From Archangiaceae bacterium (lineage in GTDB: Bacteria > Myxococcota > Myxococcia > Myxococcales > Myxococcaceae): a stretch of DNA of 41,177 nt. The position numbers and the translations under genes were made by a program. Positions 25,574 through 32,770 of the stretch are shown here, piece by piece (the stretch's first letter is position 1; each line of letters begins with the position of its first letter). The notes beneath the pieces were generated by a model. The model ran no database searches. It saw nothing but the letters and a program-made list of their open reading frames with translations, and was not told the origin of the DNA. Where the stretch lies: positions 1-41,177 of the forward strand of contig JAACJQ010000388.1 in assembly GCA_016879935.1 (NCBI GenBank). The letters are read 5' to 3'.

Positions 25574-26134
25574 TCACGTCACCGCAGGCCTTGCCCAATC
25601 GAGGGCGTTCATCTGCGCAGCCTCGAACTTCGACTCGAGCGCATCGAGCCCAAACTCGATCTTGTAGGCCACTTCACTGTCGGTCACGGGCACCAGCCAC
25701 GCACAGCGAATGCCCCACGTCGGCTCACGCTCGAACTCTGGCCCTTCGAGATACGGGCGAGAAATCAGCCCCCGAGAACAGGCGCCACCAGGTACCCAGG
25801 GTTCGCCGAAGTTGACCGTGTGCCCGATGTCGAGATTGCGCCCGGTGCGATGAAAGTGGGCAGTCACGGTCAGCAGGAACACGCTTCGTGAGCCCGTGGC
25901 CTCGTCGTCGGCCGCGATGATGTGCAGCTCGAGCGGACTCGGATCATCAGCGGCCGACATGCACACCGTCGCGTAGAGCGCGGTATCTCCGCTTCGTCTG
26001 TATTTCCTCACCTCGAACTCGGCTGGAAGTGGCGGCAGCGATGGGTGCGGCGGCTCATGCCAGCGTCGCCCCCAGACTGAGGCAGCGAACCGTCGCTCGT
26101 AGTGGGCCAACAGCGCAGCGCCGGAGGTCGTCAT
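25574..26134 (-). CDS. Suppressor-of-fused (SUFU) domain protein
   Basis: This 186-residue soluble protein resembles bacterial SUFU-domain proteins, judged from remembered family patterns: a strand pair around LDIGHTVNFGEPWVPGG, then SRGLISRPYLEGPEFE, and a terminal block CAWLVPVTDSEVAYKIEFG followed by LDALESKFEAA. In bacteria such proteins occur widely, some linked to toxin immunity, but no toxin partner is visible here. It is convergent with the Sel1 gene (10 bp between stops) and divergent from the FHA activator gene. No signal peptide is present. The family call is moderate; the cellular role is open. Confidence 0.72.
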   Translation of the reverse strand: MTTSGAALLAHYERRFAASVWGRRWHEPPHPSLPPLPAEFEVRKYRRSGDTALYATVCMSAADDPSPLELHIIAADDEATGSRSVFLLTVTAHFHRTGRNLDIGHTVNFGEPWVPGGACSRGLISRPYLEGPEFEREPTWGIRCAWLVPVTDSEVAYKIEFGLDALESKFEAAQMNALDWARPAVT

Positions 26135-26311
26135 GGCCGCTCAAGTGCTATCGACGCGACCACGATGCGGGTCGGAATGGAGGCCCAGGCCGCGAGCTGT
26201 GACTCGTCGTTCATGAGCCCCCCTTGAGGATACATGGGACCAGGCCCCGGAGTGCGGGCTGCGTTTCGACCCTTCCACGCCCCGCAGGCTGGTGCTACCT
26301 CGCGCCCCACT

Positions 26312-27991
26312 ATGGCGGAGCTCGTCTTCCTGCGTCGCGGCGAAGAAGTCCTGCGGTTCACCATCGACAAGCCCCGCGTGGTCCTCGGCCGCGGTGACAA
26401 GTGCGACGTCGCCGTGCCCGACCCGGAGGTCTCGCGTCAGCAGGTCGCCATCACCACCACCGACGCCGGCGCCGAAGCCGAAGATCTCTCGGGCAAGGGC
26501 ATCGTCGTCGAGGGCAAGAAGGTCACCTCGGCTCCGCTCCAGGACGGCGCCGACATCGCGCTCGGCCAGTGGCGTGCCATCTTTCGCGCCAAGTCCTCGT
26601 CGGTCGACGAAGACGCCACGCAAATCGGGCAGCAGACCGAGGTCGCCGAGGTCGGCAGCGACGGCCCGCGAATCACTGCACAACTCCGCGTGCGTGGTCA
26701 GAAAGAAACCGTTCACAAACTGCAGGTCGACAGTTTTACCATCGGTAAAGACACCTCGAACGACCTCGTCGTGAACGAGCGCTACATCTCGAGCCGCCAC
26801 CTCAAGGTCACCCGCTCCGACAATCGTTTCCACCTCGTCGATCAACAATCGACCAACGGCACCTGGGTCGGCCCGGTGCGGGTCTTCGAAGCCGAGATTC
26901 CCCTCTTCTCCACCGTGAAGCTCGGCAGCACCGAGATCGTCTTCGAGCCCACCTCGACCTCGGCCCTCACCGCCAGCAGCAAGGGCGGCACCTCGTACGA
27001 AGGCCTCATCGGCACCGACGGCGCCATGCGTGCGCTCTCTGAAGTCATCGAGCGCGTCGCGCCTTCGACCGCCGCCGTCGCGATCTTCGGTGAGTCGGGC
27101 ACCGGTAAAGAGCTCGTCGCCCGCGCGGTGCACAACCGCTCCACGCGCGCCGAGAAGGCCTTCATTCCCGTCAACTGCGCCGCCATCTCGAAGGAGCTCA
27201 TCGAGAGCGAGCTCTGCGGTCACGAGAAGGGCGCGTTCACCGGCGCCGAGAAGACCCACCGCGGTGCGTTCGAAGAAGCCGACGGCGGCACGCTCTTCCT
27301 CGACGAGATCGGAGAGCTTCCGCTCGAGCTGCAGGCCAAGCTGCTCCGCGCCCTCGAGTCGGGAGAGATCAAGCGCGTCGGCGCCGCCCGCCCCATGAAC
27401 GTCGACGTGCGCATCGTCGCCGCCACCAACCGCGACCTGCTCGACGAGGCCCGCAAGGGCCGCTTCCGCGAAGACCTCTACTACCGCCTCTGCGTCGTGC
27501 CGCTGAACCTGCCGCCCCTGCGCAACCGCAAGTCCGACGTGCCTGCGCTCGCGCAGCACTTCCTCAAGCTCTTTTCGCCCAAGGGAGCGCCCGTCACGAT
27601 GTCGCAAGACGCGCTCGCCAAGCTCGCCAACCACTCGTGGCCGGGCAACGTGCGTGAGCTGCGCAACGTGCTCCACCGCGCCCTGCTCATGCGCCGCGGT
27701 CACTCGGTCGAGGCCGGTGACATCACCTTCCAGAACAACCCGGCCACCGCGATGCCTCCGCCCTCGGCGTCGCCGATGCCCGCCGGCCCCTCGCCCATCG
27801 ATGGTCAGGTCTACCAACCTGGCCGCACGCTCGAAGATCACCTCGCCGCGCTCGAGAAGGAGATCATCCTTCAGGCCCTCAAGTTCCACGGGAACTCGAA
27901 GGAGAAGGCCGGCAAAGAGCTCGGCATCGGCCGCTCCACGATGTTCAAGCGCCTCAAGGACTGGGGCCTGACCACTCCGGGCGAGGAGTAG
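26312..27991 (+). CDS. Sigma-54 activator with two FHA domains
   Basis: This 559-residue enhancer-binding protein has two tandem forkhead-associated domains instead of a receiver. FHA1 is at about 1-95 ([20 protein letters not shown]). FHA2 is at about 125-215 ([28 protein letters not shown]). The AAA+ domain (about 240-465) has GESGTGKE near 260 and GAFTGA near 307, and a Fis-type helix-turn-helix lies at about 515-555. FHA domains read phosphothreonine, so Ser/Thr kinases are the likely input. FHA1 looks the less canonical of the two. The ATG at 26312 gives a start directly at the first FHA strand; the frame is open from 26234. A sigma-54-like element lies 11 bp after its stop. No kinase gene is adjacent. 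Confidence 0.93.
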   Translation: MAELVFLRRGEEVLRFTIDKPRVVLGRGDKCDVAVPDPEVSRQQVAITTTDAGAEAEDLSGKGIVVEGKKVTSAPLQDGADIALGQWRAIFRAKSSSVDEDATQIGQQTEVAEVGSDGPRITAQLRVRGQKETVHKLQVDSFTIGKDTSNDLVVNERYISSRHLKVTRSDNRFHLVDQQSTNGTWVGPVRVFEAEIPLFSTVKLGSTEIVFEPTSTSALTASSKGGTSYEGLIGTDGAMRALSEVIERVAPSTAAVAIFGESGTGKELVARAVHNRSTRAEKAFIPVNCAAISKELIESELCGHEKGAFTGAEKTHRGAFEEADGGTLFLDEIGELPLELQAKLLRALESGEIKRVGAARPMNVDVRIVAATNRDLLDEARKGRFREDLYYRLCVVPLNLPPLRNRKSDVPALAQHFLKLFSPKGAPVTMSQDALAKLANHSWPGNVRELRNVLHRALLMRRGHSVEAGDITFQNNPATAMPPPSASPMPAGPSPIDGQVYQPGRTLEDHLAALEKEIILQALKFHGNSKEKAGKELGIGRSTMFKRLKDWGLTTPGEE

Positions 27992-28002
27992 CCGCACCTC
28001 GC

Positions 28003-28018
28003 TGGCACGCGCGCTGCT
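28003..28018 (+). promoter_or_regulatory. Near-consensus sigma-54 promoter behind the FHA activator gene
   Basis: TGGCACGCGCGCTGCT matches the sigma-54 consensus except C for T at the first base of the -12 box. GG at 28004-28005 and GC at 28016-28017 are 10 bases apart. It is nearly identical over 19 bases to the element at 32717 before the mcp gene. The predicted start is near 28029, reading into the direct-repeat region. Confidence 0.45.
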
Positions 28019-28091
28019 CAACCAGCCGCATGGCCCAGCGAAGACCGCTCGAACGTGTCGAAGCAGCCGCACTCTCACGCGTCCCAGCCAC

Positions 28092-28153
28092 GGTCAGCGA
28101 AGACACGCAGGAGCCTCGGCTCATCAGGCTCGGCTCCGGTTCCGTCTCACGCG
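28092..28153. repeat. 62-bp direct repeat, copy 1
   Basis: This copy is 61/62 identical to copy 2 (28200-28261); the only difference is T at 28140 against C at 28248. The unit contains an inverted repeat GAGCCT/AGGCTC with a 9-base loop, and an alternative GGAGCC/GGCTCC pairing, so a transcript could form a hairpin. A shorter flanking match (TCTCACGCGTC) also occurs just before this copy. Confidence 0.95.
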
Positions 28154-28199
28154 TCTCAGGTTCGACCCCGCCTGCGCTCGCCACACTCGCCTCGGCCCA

Positions 28200-28261
28200 G
28201 GTCAGCGAAGACACGCAGGAGCCTCGGCTCATCAGGCTCGGCTCCGGCTCCGTCTCACGCG
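28200..28261. repeat. 62-bp direct repeat, copy 2
   Basis: This is the second copy, offset 108 bp from the first, with the same GAGCCT/AGGCTC inverted repeat. The 46 bp between the copies are unrelated to the unit. Near-perfect identity outside a gene implies a recent duplication or selection on the sequence. Confidence 0.95.
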
Positions 28262-28310
28262 GCCGCCCGGACACGGCGTGGCCGAAATTCGTACCCAGCC
28301 TTTCGGCTCC

Positions 28311-28337
28311 GGTAACCCCACGGATTCACCCCGTTAG
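28311..28337 (+). promoter_or_regulatory. ECF-type promoter before the sigma factor gene, possible autoregulation
   Basis: GGTAAC at 28311-28316 and CGTTAG at 28332-28337 are separated by 15 bases, resembling the GGAAC / CGT pattern of many ECF-sigma promoters. The start codon of the ECF sigma factor gene is 33 bases downstream. Autoregulation would be typical, but this is a pattern match only. Confidence 0.4.
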
Positions 28338-28369
28338 ATCGGCCGCGCGAGAGGGGCGTTGAACGACCC

Positions 28370-28888
28370 ATGACCGCGCTCCCTCCCCTTCACGAGCTCT
28401 ACGCCCAGCATCGCCAGCGGGCGCTCGCCGTGGTTCGCCGCATCGTGAAAGACGCCGACGAAGCCGAAGACGTGGTGCAGGACGTCTTCGTGCGCCTCTT
28501 CTCGAAGGACGTGAACTTCGACGGCAAGGCCGCGTGCACCACCTGGCTGCACCGCATTCTCATCAACTCGTCGATCAACTCCCTGCGCGCCAAGAAGCGC
28601 CGTGGCCGCCTCGAGACGCCGCTGGGCCTCGTCGAAGACCCCGAAGCGCGCGCGGTCGGCAACGAGCGTCACGCGATGCTCCTCGAAGCCCTGCAGCACC
28701 TCTCGGAGCAACACCGCCTCGTCGTCACCCTGCGCGACGTGCGCGGCTACTCGTACCCCGACATCGCCCGCATGCTGGGCCTGCCCGAAGGCACCGTGAA
28801 GAGCGCCCTCAACCGCGGCAGAACCCGCCTCGCCAAAGTCCTCGCGCTCACCGAACCCGAAGCCGGGCTCGAGGCGTGCGCAGACTGA
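28370..28888 (+). CDS. ECF-family RNA polymerase sigma factor
   Basis: This 172-residue sigma-70 family protein has only regions 2 and 4. Region 2 (about 7-75) shows DEAEDVVQDVFVRLF and the TWLHRILIN helix. Region 4 (about 105-160) shows LSEQHRLVVTLRDVRGYSY, then the helix-turn-helix PDIARMLGLPEGTVKSALNR. It would direct RNA polymerase to a small regulon. No anti-sigma factor gene follows: the downstream gene is convergent, and its stop codon directly abuts this one. Regulation may instead be transcriptional, from the ECF-like or sigma-54-like sites upstream. The C-terminal tail beyond region 4 is short, so no fused sensor domain is present. Confidence 0.94.
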   Translation: MTALPPLHELYAQHRQRALAVVRRIVKDADEAEDVVQDVFVRLFSKDVNFDGKAACTTWLHRILINSSINSLRAKKRRGRLETPLGLVEDPEARAVGNERHAMLLEALQHLSEQHRLVVTLRDVRGYSYPDIARMLGLPEGTVKSALNRGRTRLAKVLALTEPEAGLEACAD

Positions 28889-29593
28889 CTACTCGTCGCC
28901 CTTCTGCCCCACGAACTGGTCGTTCTTGTCCTTGAACAGCACGTTGAACGTCGTGAGCGAGCCGTAACACCGTGTGACGTATTGCTGCATTTCGACCTTC
29001 TCGGTGTCGGTCAGCTTCGGGTGCCCGTTGATCTTCTGCTCCAGCGTTCGCAGGCGATCGCGCACCATCACCACCTTGTGAAACAGCGCGTCGATGGGCA
29101 GGTCTTTCGCCTGCAGCTCGGGGTTCGCGGGCACGAGCTTCACGGTGCCCCCCTCCCACTTCTGCGCGAGCGGCACGTCGGCGAGCCCCGACGCCTCGAG
29201 GAAGAGCTCCATCAATTCCTGGCGGGTCATGCTGTCTCCTTCGAAGTCGATCTCGGTGTTCGGGTCGACACGGTGAACGATGGGGGCTGCGACGGTGCGC
29301 GTGGCGCCTGACGACGTGCGCACGACGGGCGCGATGCCCTTGATGACTTTCGGCCGCGTCGACTGCTCGTGCGCGACCTTCACGGCCTCTCCGCGCGGCG
29401 CGAACACGTTGCAGATCGGCGCCGACGGAGCGAACAGCGCCCGCTGCGGCTGCACCCGGCACTCACCAACCCAGCCCTTCACCGGGTCGAGGGAGTGCGG
29501 CCGCCACAGCTTGCAGTTGCCACACACCTTCTCGTGCGGCTCGAACGTGGGCACCGGCGGCTGGGCGCTTCCGGGTGCGTCGGCGTCGCTCAT
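28889..29593 (-). CDS. Unknown protein with an N-terminal four-Cys motif
   Basis: This 234-residue protein begins, after a Pro-rich leader, with CGNCKLWRP, then GWVGECR and PICNVF. The C-x2-C-x(16)-C-x(15)-C pattern is plausible for a small zinc or iron-sulfur knuckle. The middle is variable. The C-terminal half (about 120-234) is helical, with an [14 protein letters not shown] segment and a coiled-coil-like stretch. No signal peptide is present. The ATG at 29593 (MSDADAPG) is chosen over an upstream GTG/ATG at 29614. It is convergent with the ECF gene with no bases between the two stops, and divergent from EF-G. Although Cys-containing, it lacks the H-x3-C-x2-C motif of zinc anti-sigma factors. 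Function not assigned. Confidence 0.8.
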   Translation of the reverse strand: MSDADAPGSAQPPVPTFEPHEKVCGNCKLWRPHSLDPVKGWVGECRVQPQRALFAPSAPICNVFAPRGEAVKVAHEQSTRPKVIKGIAPVVRTSSGATRTVAAPIVHRVDPNTEIDFEGDSMTRQELMELFLEASGLADVPLAQKWEGGTVKLVPANPELQAKDLPIDALFHKVVMVRDRLRTLEQKINGHPKLTDTEKVEMQQYVTRCYGSLTTFNVLFKDKNDQFVGQKGDE

Positions 29594-29681
29594 CGGCTGG
29601 TGGACGTAGCCCAAACGCCCGCCGCGCCGCCACGACTTGCCGCTGCCATCACGAAGTCACCGAGGGAGACAGGAACGGCGC

Positions 29682-29710
29682 TTGTCTTTCGCAGCACCTT
29701 TCAGTAGGGG
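29682..29710 (+). promoter_or_regulatory. Possible housekeeping promoter of the EF-G gene
   Basis: TTGTCT at 29682-29687 and TAGGGG at 29705-29710 are 17 bases apart. The -10 resembles the G-rich TAAGGG type reported for strong myxobacterial vegetative promoters. The start of transcription would be only about 5 bases before the EF-G ATG. Pattern match only. Confidence 0.3.
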
Positions 29711-29721
29711 CCGCGACCGCC

Positions 29722-31857
29722 ATGGCGAAGATCCCTCTCGAACGAATCCGCAACATCGGTATCTCGGCCCACATCGACTCGGGCAAGACCACCCTCACCG
29801 AACGCATTCTCTATTACACGGGGCGCATCCACGCGATTCACGAAGTCCGCGGTAAGGACGGCGTCGGCGCGAAGATGGACTCGATGGACCTCGAGCGTGA
29901 GAAGGGCATCACGATTCAGTCCGCCGCGACCTACTGCGTGTGGAAGGGCTCGCAGGACCAGATCGCCGAACACAACATCAACATCATCGACACGCCCGGA
30001 CACGTCGACTTCACCATCGAAGTGGAGCGCGCGCTCCGCGTGCTCGACGGCGCCATTCTCGTGCTCGACTCGGGCAAGGGCGTGCAGTCGCAGTCGATCA
30101 CGGTCGACCGCCAGATGAAGCGCTACCGCGTTCCGCGCATCGCGTACGTGAACAAGATGGACAACCCGGGCGCGAACTACGAGCGCGTCGCGGACATGCT
30201 GAAGGAGAAGCTGGCCCACCACCCGGTGAAGCTCCAGGTTCCGATCGGCGCCGAAGACAAGTTCGCGGGCATCATCGACGCGATCACCGGCAAGGCGTAC
30301 TACTTCGACGGCGACAACGGAGAGAACATCCGCGTCGAGGCGCCGCCCGCCGACATGGCTGATCAGGTCAAGGCCGCCCGCGCCGAGATCATCGAGCGCG
30401 TCGCCGACGTCGACGAGACGCTGGCCGAGAAGTTCCTCGCCGAAGAGCCCGTCAGCGACGACGAGCTGCGCGCCGCGATTCGCCGCGCCACGCTCGCCCT
30501 CAAGATGACGCCCGTGATGTGCGGCTCTGCCTTCCGCAACAAGGGCGTGCAGCTGCTCCTCGACGCGGTGTGCTCGTACCTGCCCAACCCGGCCGAGGTC
30601 GAGAACGTCGCGTTCGACCAGTCGAAGGGCGAAGAGAAGGTCGTGCTCGAGTCGACGCCGAACAAGCCGTTCGTCGGCCTCGCGTTCAAGCTCACCCAGG
30701 ACAAGTTCGGTCAGCTCACCTACGTGCGCATCTACCAGGGCAAGATCGCGAACGGCGACACCCTGGTGAACACGTCGAACCAGCTCCGCAAGGCGCGCGT
30801 TCCCCGCATGTTCCGCATGCACTCCGACGAGCGCGAAGAGCTCACGGAAGCCGAGGCCGGCGACATCGTGGCCTTCTACGGCCTCGAGTGCTCGTCGGGT
30901 GAGACGTTCACCGACGGCAAGCTCAACGTGACGCTCACCTCGATGTTCGTGCCCGCCGCCGTGATCAGCCTCTCGGTCACCCCGAAAGACCGTGGCAGCG
31001 AGACGAACTTCTCGAAGGCGCTCAACCGCTTCACGAAGGAAGACCCCACCTTCCGCGTTCACCAGGACGAAGAGAGCGGCCAGACCATCATCAGCGGCAT
31101 GGGCGAGCTCCACCTGGAAATCTACATGGAGCGCATGAAGCGCGAGTACAACTGCGAGGTCGTCGCCGGTAAGCCGCAGGTCGCGTACCGCGAGACGATC
31201 ACCCAGCGCGGCGAGTACGCGTACACGCACAAGAAGCAGACCGGTGGCTCGGGTCAGTTCGCGCGCGTGTGTGGCTTCCTCGAGCCGCTGCCGAACGACG
31301 CCGTCGAGCAGTACGAGTTCGTCAACGAGATCGTCGGTGGCTCGATTCCCCGCGAGTTCATTCCCGCGTGCGACAAGGGCTTCCAGGAGGCCGTCAAGAA
31401 GGGGTCGCTCATCGGCTTCCCCGTCGTCGGCATTCGCTGCGTGATCAACGACGGCCAGTACCACGACGTCGACTCGAGCGAGCAGGCATTCAAGACGGCC
31501 GCCATCATGGGCTTCCGTGAAGGGTACGAGCGCGCCAAGCCGGTGGTGCTCGAGCCGATCATGAAGGTCGAAGTCGAGGCGCCCATCGACTTCCAGGGCT
31601 CGGTCGTCGGCCAGGTGAACCAGCGCCGTGGCGTCATTCAGACCACGACGTCGGCCGATGGCAACGTCACCGTCATCGCCGAGGTGCCGCTGAACACCAT
31701 GTTCGGTTACTCGACCGACCTTCGCTCGGCGACGCAGGGCAAGGGCAACTTCACGATGGAGTTCGCGCGCTACGGCATCCTTCCCCGCGGTGAGCAGGAA
31801 GAGATGATGAAGAAGCACCGCGAGAAGCTCGCGGCGGAGCAGGCGGCCCGGAAGTAA
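29722..31857 (+). CDS. fusA: Translation elongation factor G, spdEFG1/mtEFG1-type
   Basis: This 711-residue EF-G has all five domains and catalyses GTP-driven ribosomal translocation. G1 is AHIDSGKTT (16-24), switch II is DTPGHVDF, and the NKMD specificity motif is intact. The N-terminal segment ([20 protein letters not shown], then [20 protein letters not shown]) is characteristic of the EFG1 subgroup shared by spirochaetes, planctomycetes, deltaproteobacterial lineages and mitochondria, and differs from the canonical AHIDAGKTTTTERIL form. The gene stands alone here, without rpsL, rpsG or tuf, so it is not in an str operon. A second, canonical EF-G elsewhere in the genome would be expected. 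A strong terminator follows. Confidence 0.95.
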   Translation: MAKIPLERIRNIGISAHIDSGKTTLTERILYYTGRIHAIHEVRGKDGVGAKMDSMDLEREKGITIQSAATYCVWKGSQDQIAEHNINIIDTPGHVDFTIEVERALRVLDGAILVLDSGKGVQSQSITVDRQMKRYRVPRIAYVNKMDNPGANYERVADMLKEKLAHHPVKLQVPIGAEDKFAGIIDAITGKAYYFDGDNGENIRVEAPPADMADQVKAARAEIIERVADVDETLAEKFLAEEPVSDDELRAAIRRATLALKMTPVMCGSAFRNKGVQLLLDAVCSYLPNPAEVENVAFDQSKGEEKVVLESTPNKPFVGLAFKLTQDKFGQLTYVRIYQGKIANGDTLVNTSNQLRKARVPRMFRMHSDEREELTEAEAGDIVAFYGLECSSGETFTDGKLNVTLTSMFVPAAVISLSVTPKDRGSETNFSKALNRFTKEDPTFRVHQDEESGQTIISGMGELHLEIYMERMKREYNCEVVAGKPQVAYRETITQRGEYAYTHKKQTGGSGQFARVCGFLEPLPNDAVEQYEFVNEIVGGSIPREFIPACDKGFQEAVKKGSLIGFPVVGIRCVINDGQYHDVDSSEQAFKTAAIMGFREGYERAKPVVLEPIMKVEVEAPIDFQGSVVGQVNQRRGVIQTTTSADGNVTVIAEVPLNTMFGYSTDLRSATQGKGNFTMEFARYGILPRGEQEEMMKKHREKLAAEQAARK

Positions 31858-31879
31858 CAGCCGCACCGCTTTCGCAACA

Positions 31880-31925
31880 CGACGGGCCGGGTTCTCTTTC
31901 GAGAGTTCCCGGCCCGAGTCGTTTC
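31880..31925 (+). terminator. Rho-independent terminator after the EF-G gene
   Basis: A GC-rich hairpin has GGGCCGGG (31884-31891) pairing with CCCGGCCC (31908-31915). The inner part can pair further (TCTC/GAGA around a TTTC loop). A short T-rich run TTTCCT follows at 31922. It lies 26 bp after the stop codon and also faces the convergent cheX gene, so it may serve both directions. Confidence 0.85.
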
Positions 31926-31937
31926 CTGGCTCGCCAC

Positions 31938-32432
31938 CTACTTGCGAACGGGGCCGCGCCACTCGGCGGCGCGCAGCACCACCAGCGCCGCGTCGACCTC
32001 GCCCATGCGAACCTTCGTCACGGCGGCGCGCATGCGGTCGCTCGTCTCGAGGTGCCCGTTCACGAACAGGGGCAGCCCGAGCTGCACCGGGTTCAGGTGG
32101 TCTTGCATGTTGCGCTTCACGTAGCCGGCGAGAATGTTCGCGGCCTCGGCCAGGGCGTCGGCGAGATCGGACTGGCTCAGCGCCTCGCCCTTGGGCAACT
32201 GCATGAGCGAGCGCGCCATCGCCTCACAGCCCGCCATCGTCGAGACGATGCCGACCTGCACCGACTCGTGGTCGGCCACGAGAGGAATGAACGAGCCCGG
32301 CATGCCTTCGGGAATGGTGCCGCAGCGCTCGAGCACTTCGAAGCCCTGAAAGTTGAAGCCGTCGCGAGAGATGTCGGTCGCGCCCGCCTCCACTGCGCCC
32401 TGCCATACGTTCAATGAAACAGAGTCAGCCAT
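31938..32432 (-). CDS. cheX: CheX/CheC-type CheY-P phosphatase
   Basis: This 164-residue protein has the signature D92-x3-E96-x2-N99 in ADALAEAANILAG, the catalytic pattern of the CheC/CheX/FliY phosphatases that remove phosphate from CheY. Only one such motif is present, as in CheX. The N-terminal and C-terminal parts are less conserved (start MADSVSLNVWQG). It is transcribed away from the mcp-cheB-cheA-cheW-cheY-cheR operon that begins 338 bp away, so it likely terminates signalling of the local CheY. It is separated from EF-G by the terminator. Confidence 0.82.
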   Translation of the reverse strand: MADSVSLNVWQGAVEAGATDISRDGFNFQGFEVLERCGTIPEGMPGSFIPLVADHESVQVGIVSTMAGCEAMARSLMQLPKGEALSQSDLADALAEAANILAGYVKRNMQDHLNPVQLGLPLFVNGHLETSDRMRAAVTKVRMGEVDAALVVLRAAEWRGPVRK

Positions 32433-32770
32433 CGCTCCTCCGATTGAGCGCCTGGCTTCGGCGCGTAGGTGATCCAGCGCTCAGGGGAATACAAACGTCA
32501 CGCCACCTTCCTGGGGTCACAGGCTGATCCACCACGGGTGCGCCGAATCGTCAGCGTGCACCGGCAGTTGAGGTGCCCTCGAGCGTGATCGCAGCACCCG
32601 GCGGCGACACGCCCGTGACGCCCCGCTCCGGGGTCAATCGCACGCCGGAGGTGAAGCTGACCCGCTGGGCCCCTGACGACGCCCCGGTAACCGTGCGGAT
32701 CAGCGAGCGCGGCAGGTGGCACGTGCGCTGCTCAAGTCGCAGTCGTTCACCCTTTCCGAGGAACGACTCC
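32433..32770. other. 338-bp divergent region between cheX and mcp
   Basis: No convincing gene is seen. An open frame runs on the plus strand from the in-frame TGA at 32525 into the mcp gene, with high third-position G/C between about 32573 and 32725 and then a drop. It could be a decayed coding remnant or an extended MCP N-terminus, but no family is recognisable. A sigma-54-like element lies at 32717. Confidence 0.5.
32717..32732 (+). promoter_or_regulatory. Near-consensus sigma-54 promoter before the mcp-che operon
   Basis: TGGCACGTGCGCTGCT has the -24 GG (32718-32719) and -12 GC (32730-32731) ten bases apart; the only departure from consensus is C for T at the first base of the -12 box. 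The predicted start is near 32743, giving a leader of about 28 bases that includes the ribosome binding site. It shares 18 of 19 bases with the element at 28003. Confidence 0.5.

Larger units (their letters stand above)
27992..28369. other. 378-bp spacer with promoter-like sites and a 62-bp direct repeat
   Basis: Between the FHA activator and the ECF sigma factor there is no convincing gene. Open frames exist on both strands across it (for example 28030-28362 plus), but third-position G/C is visibly lower than in every neighbouring gene and nothing is recognisable. The spacer holds a sigma-54-like element at 28003, two copies of a 62-bp repeat at 28092 and 28200, and an ECF-like promoter at 28311. 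Confidence 0.7.

Noticed and set aside
26141-28078. 645-codon open frame on the minus strand opposite the FHA activator
   Set aside because: It is an antisense shadow; the plus-strand product has complete FHA, AAA+ and helix-turn-helix domains.
28030-28362. 110-codon plus-strand frame through the 62-bp repeats
   Set aside because: Third-position G/C is clearly lower than in neighbouring genes, there is no ribosome binding site, the minus strand is equally open, and the product resembles nothing. Kept only as a note in the repeat finding.
28889-29593. Cys-motif protein as an anti-sigma factor for the ECF gene
   Set aside because: It is on the opposite strand, lacks the H-x3-C-x2-C zinc anti-sigma motif and has no membrane helix.
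29701-31962. 753-codon open frame on the minus strand opposite the EF-G gene
   Set aside because: It is an antisense shadow of EF-G, with low complexity and no domain.
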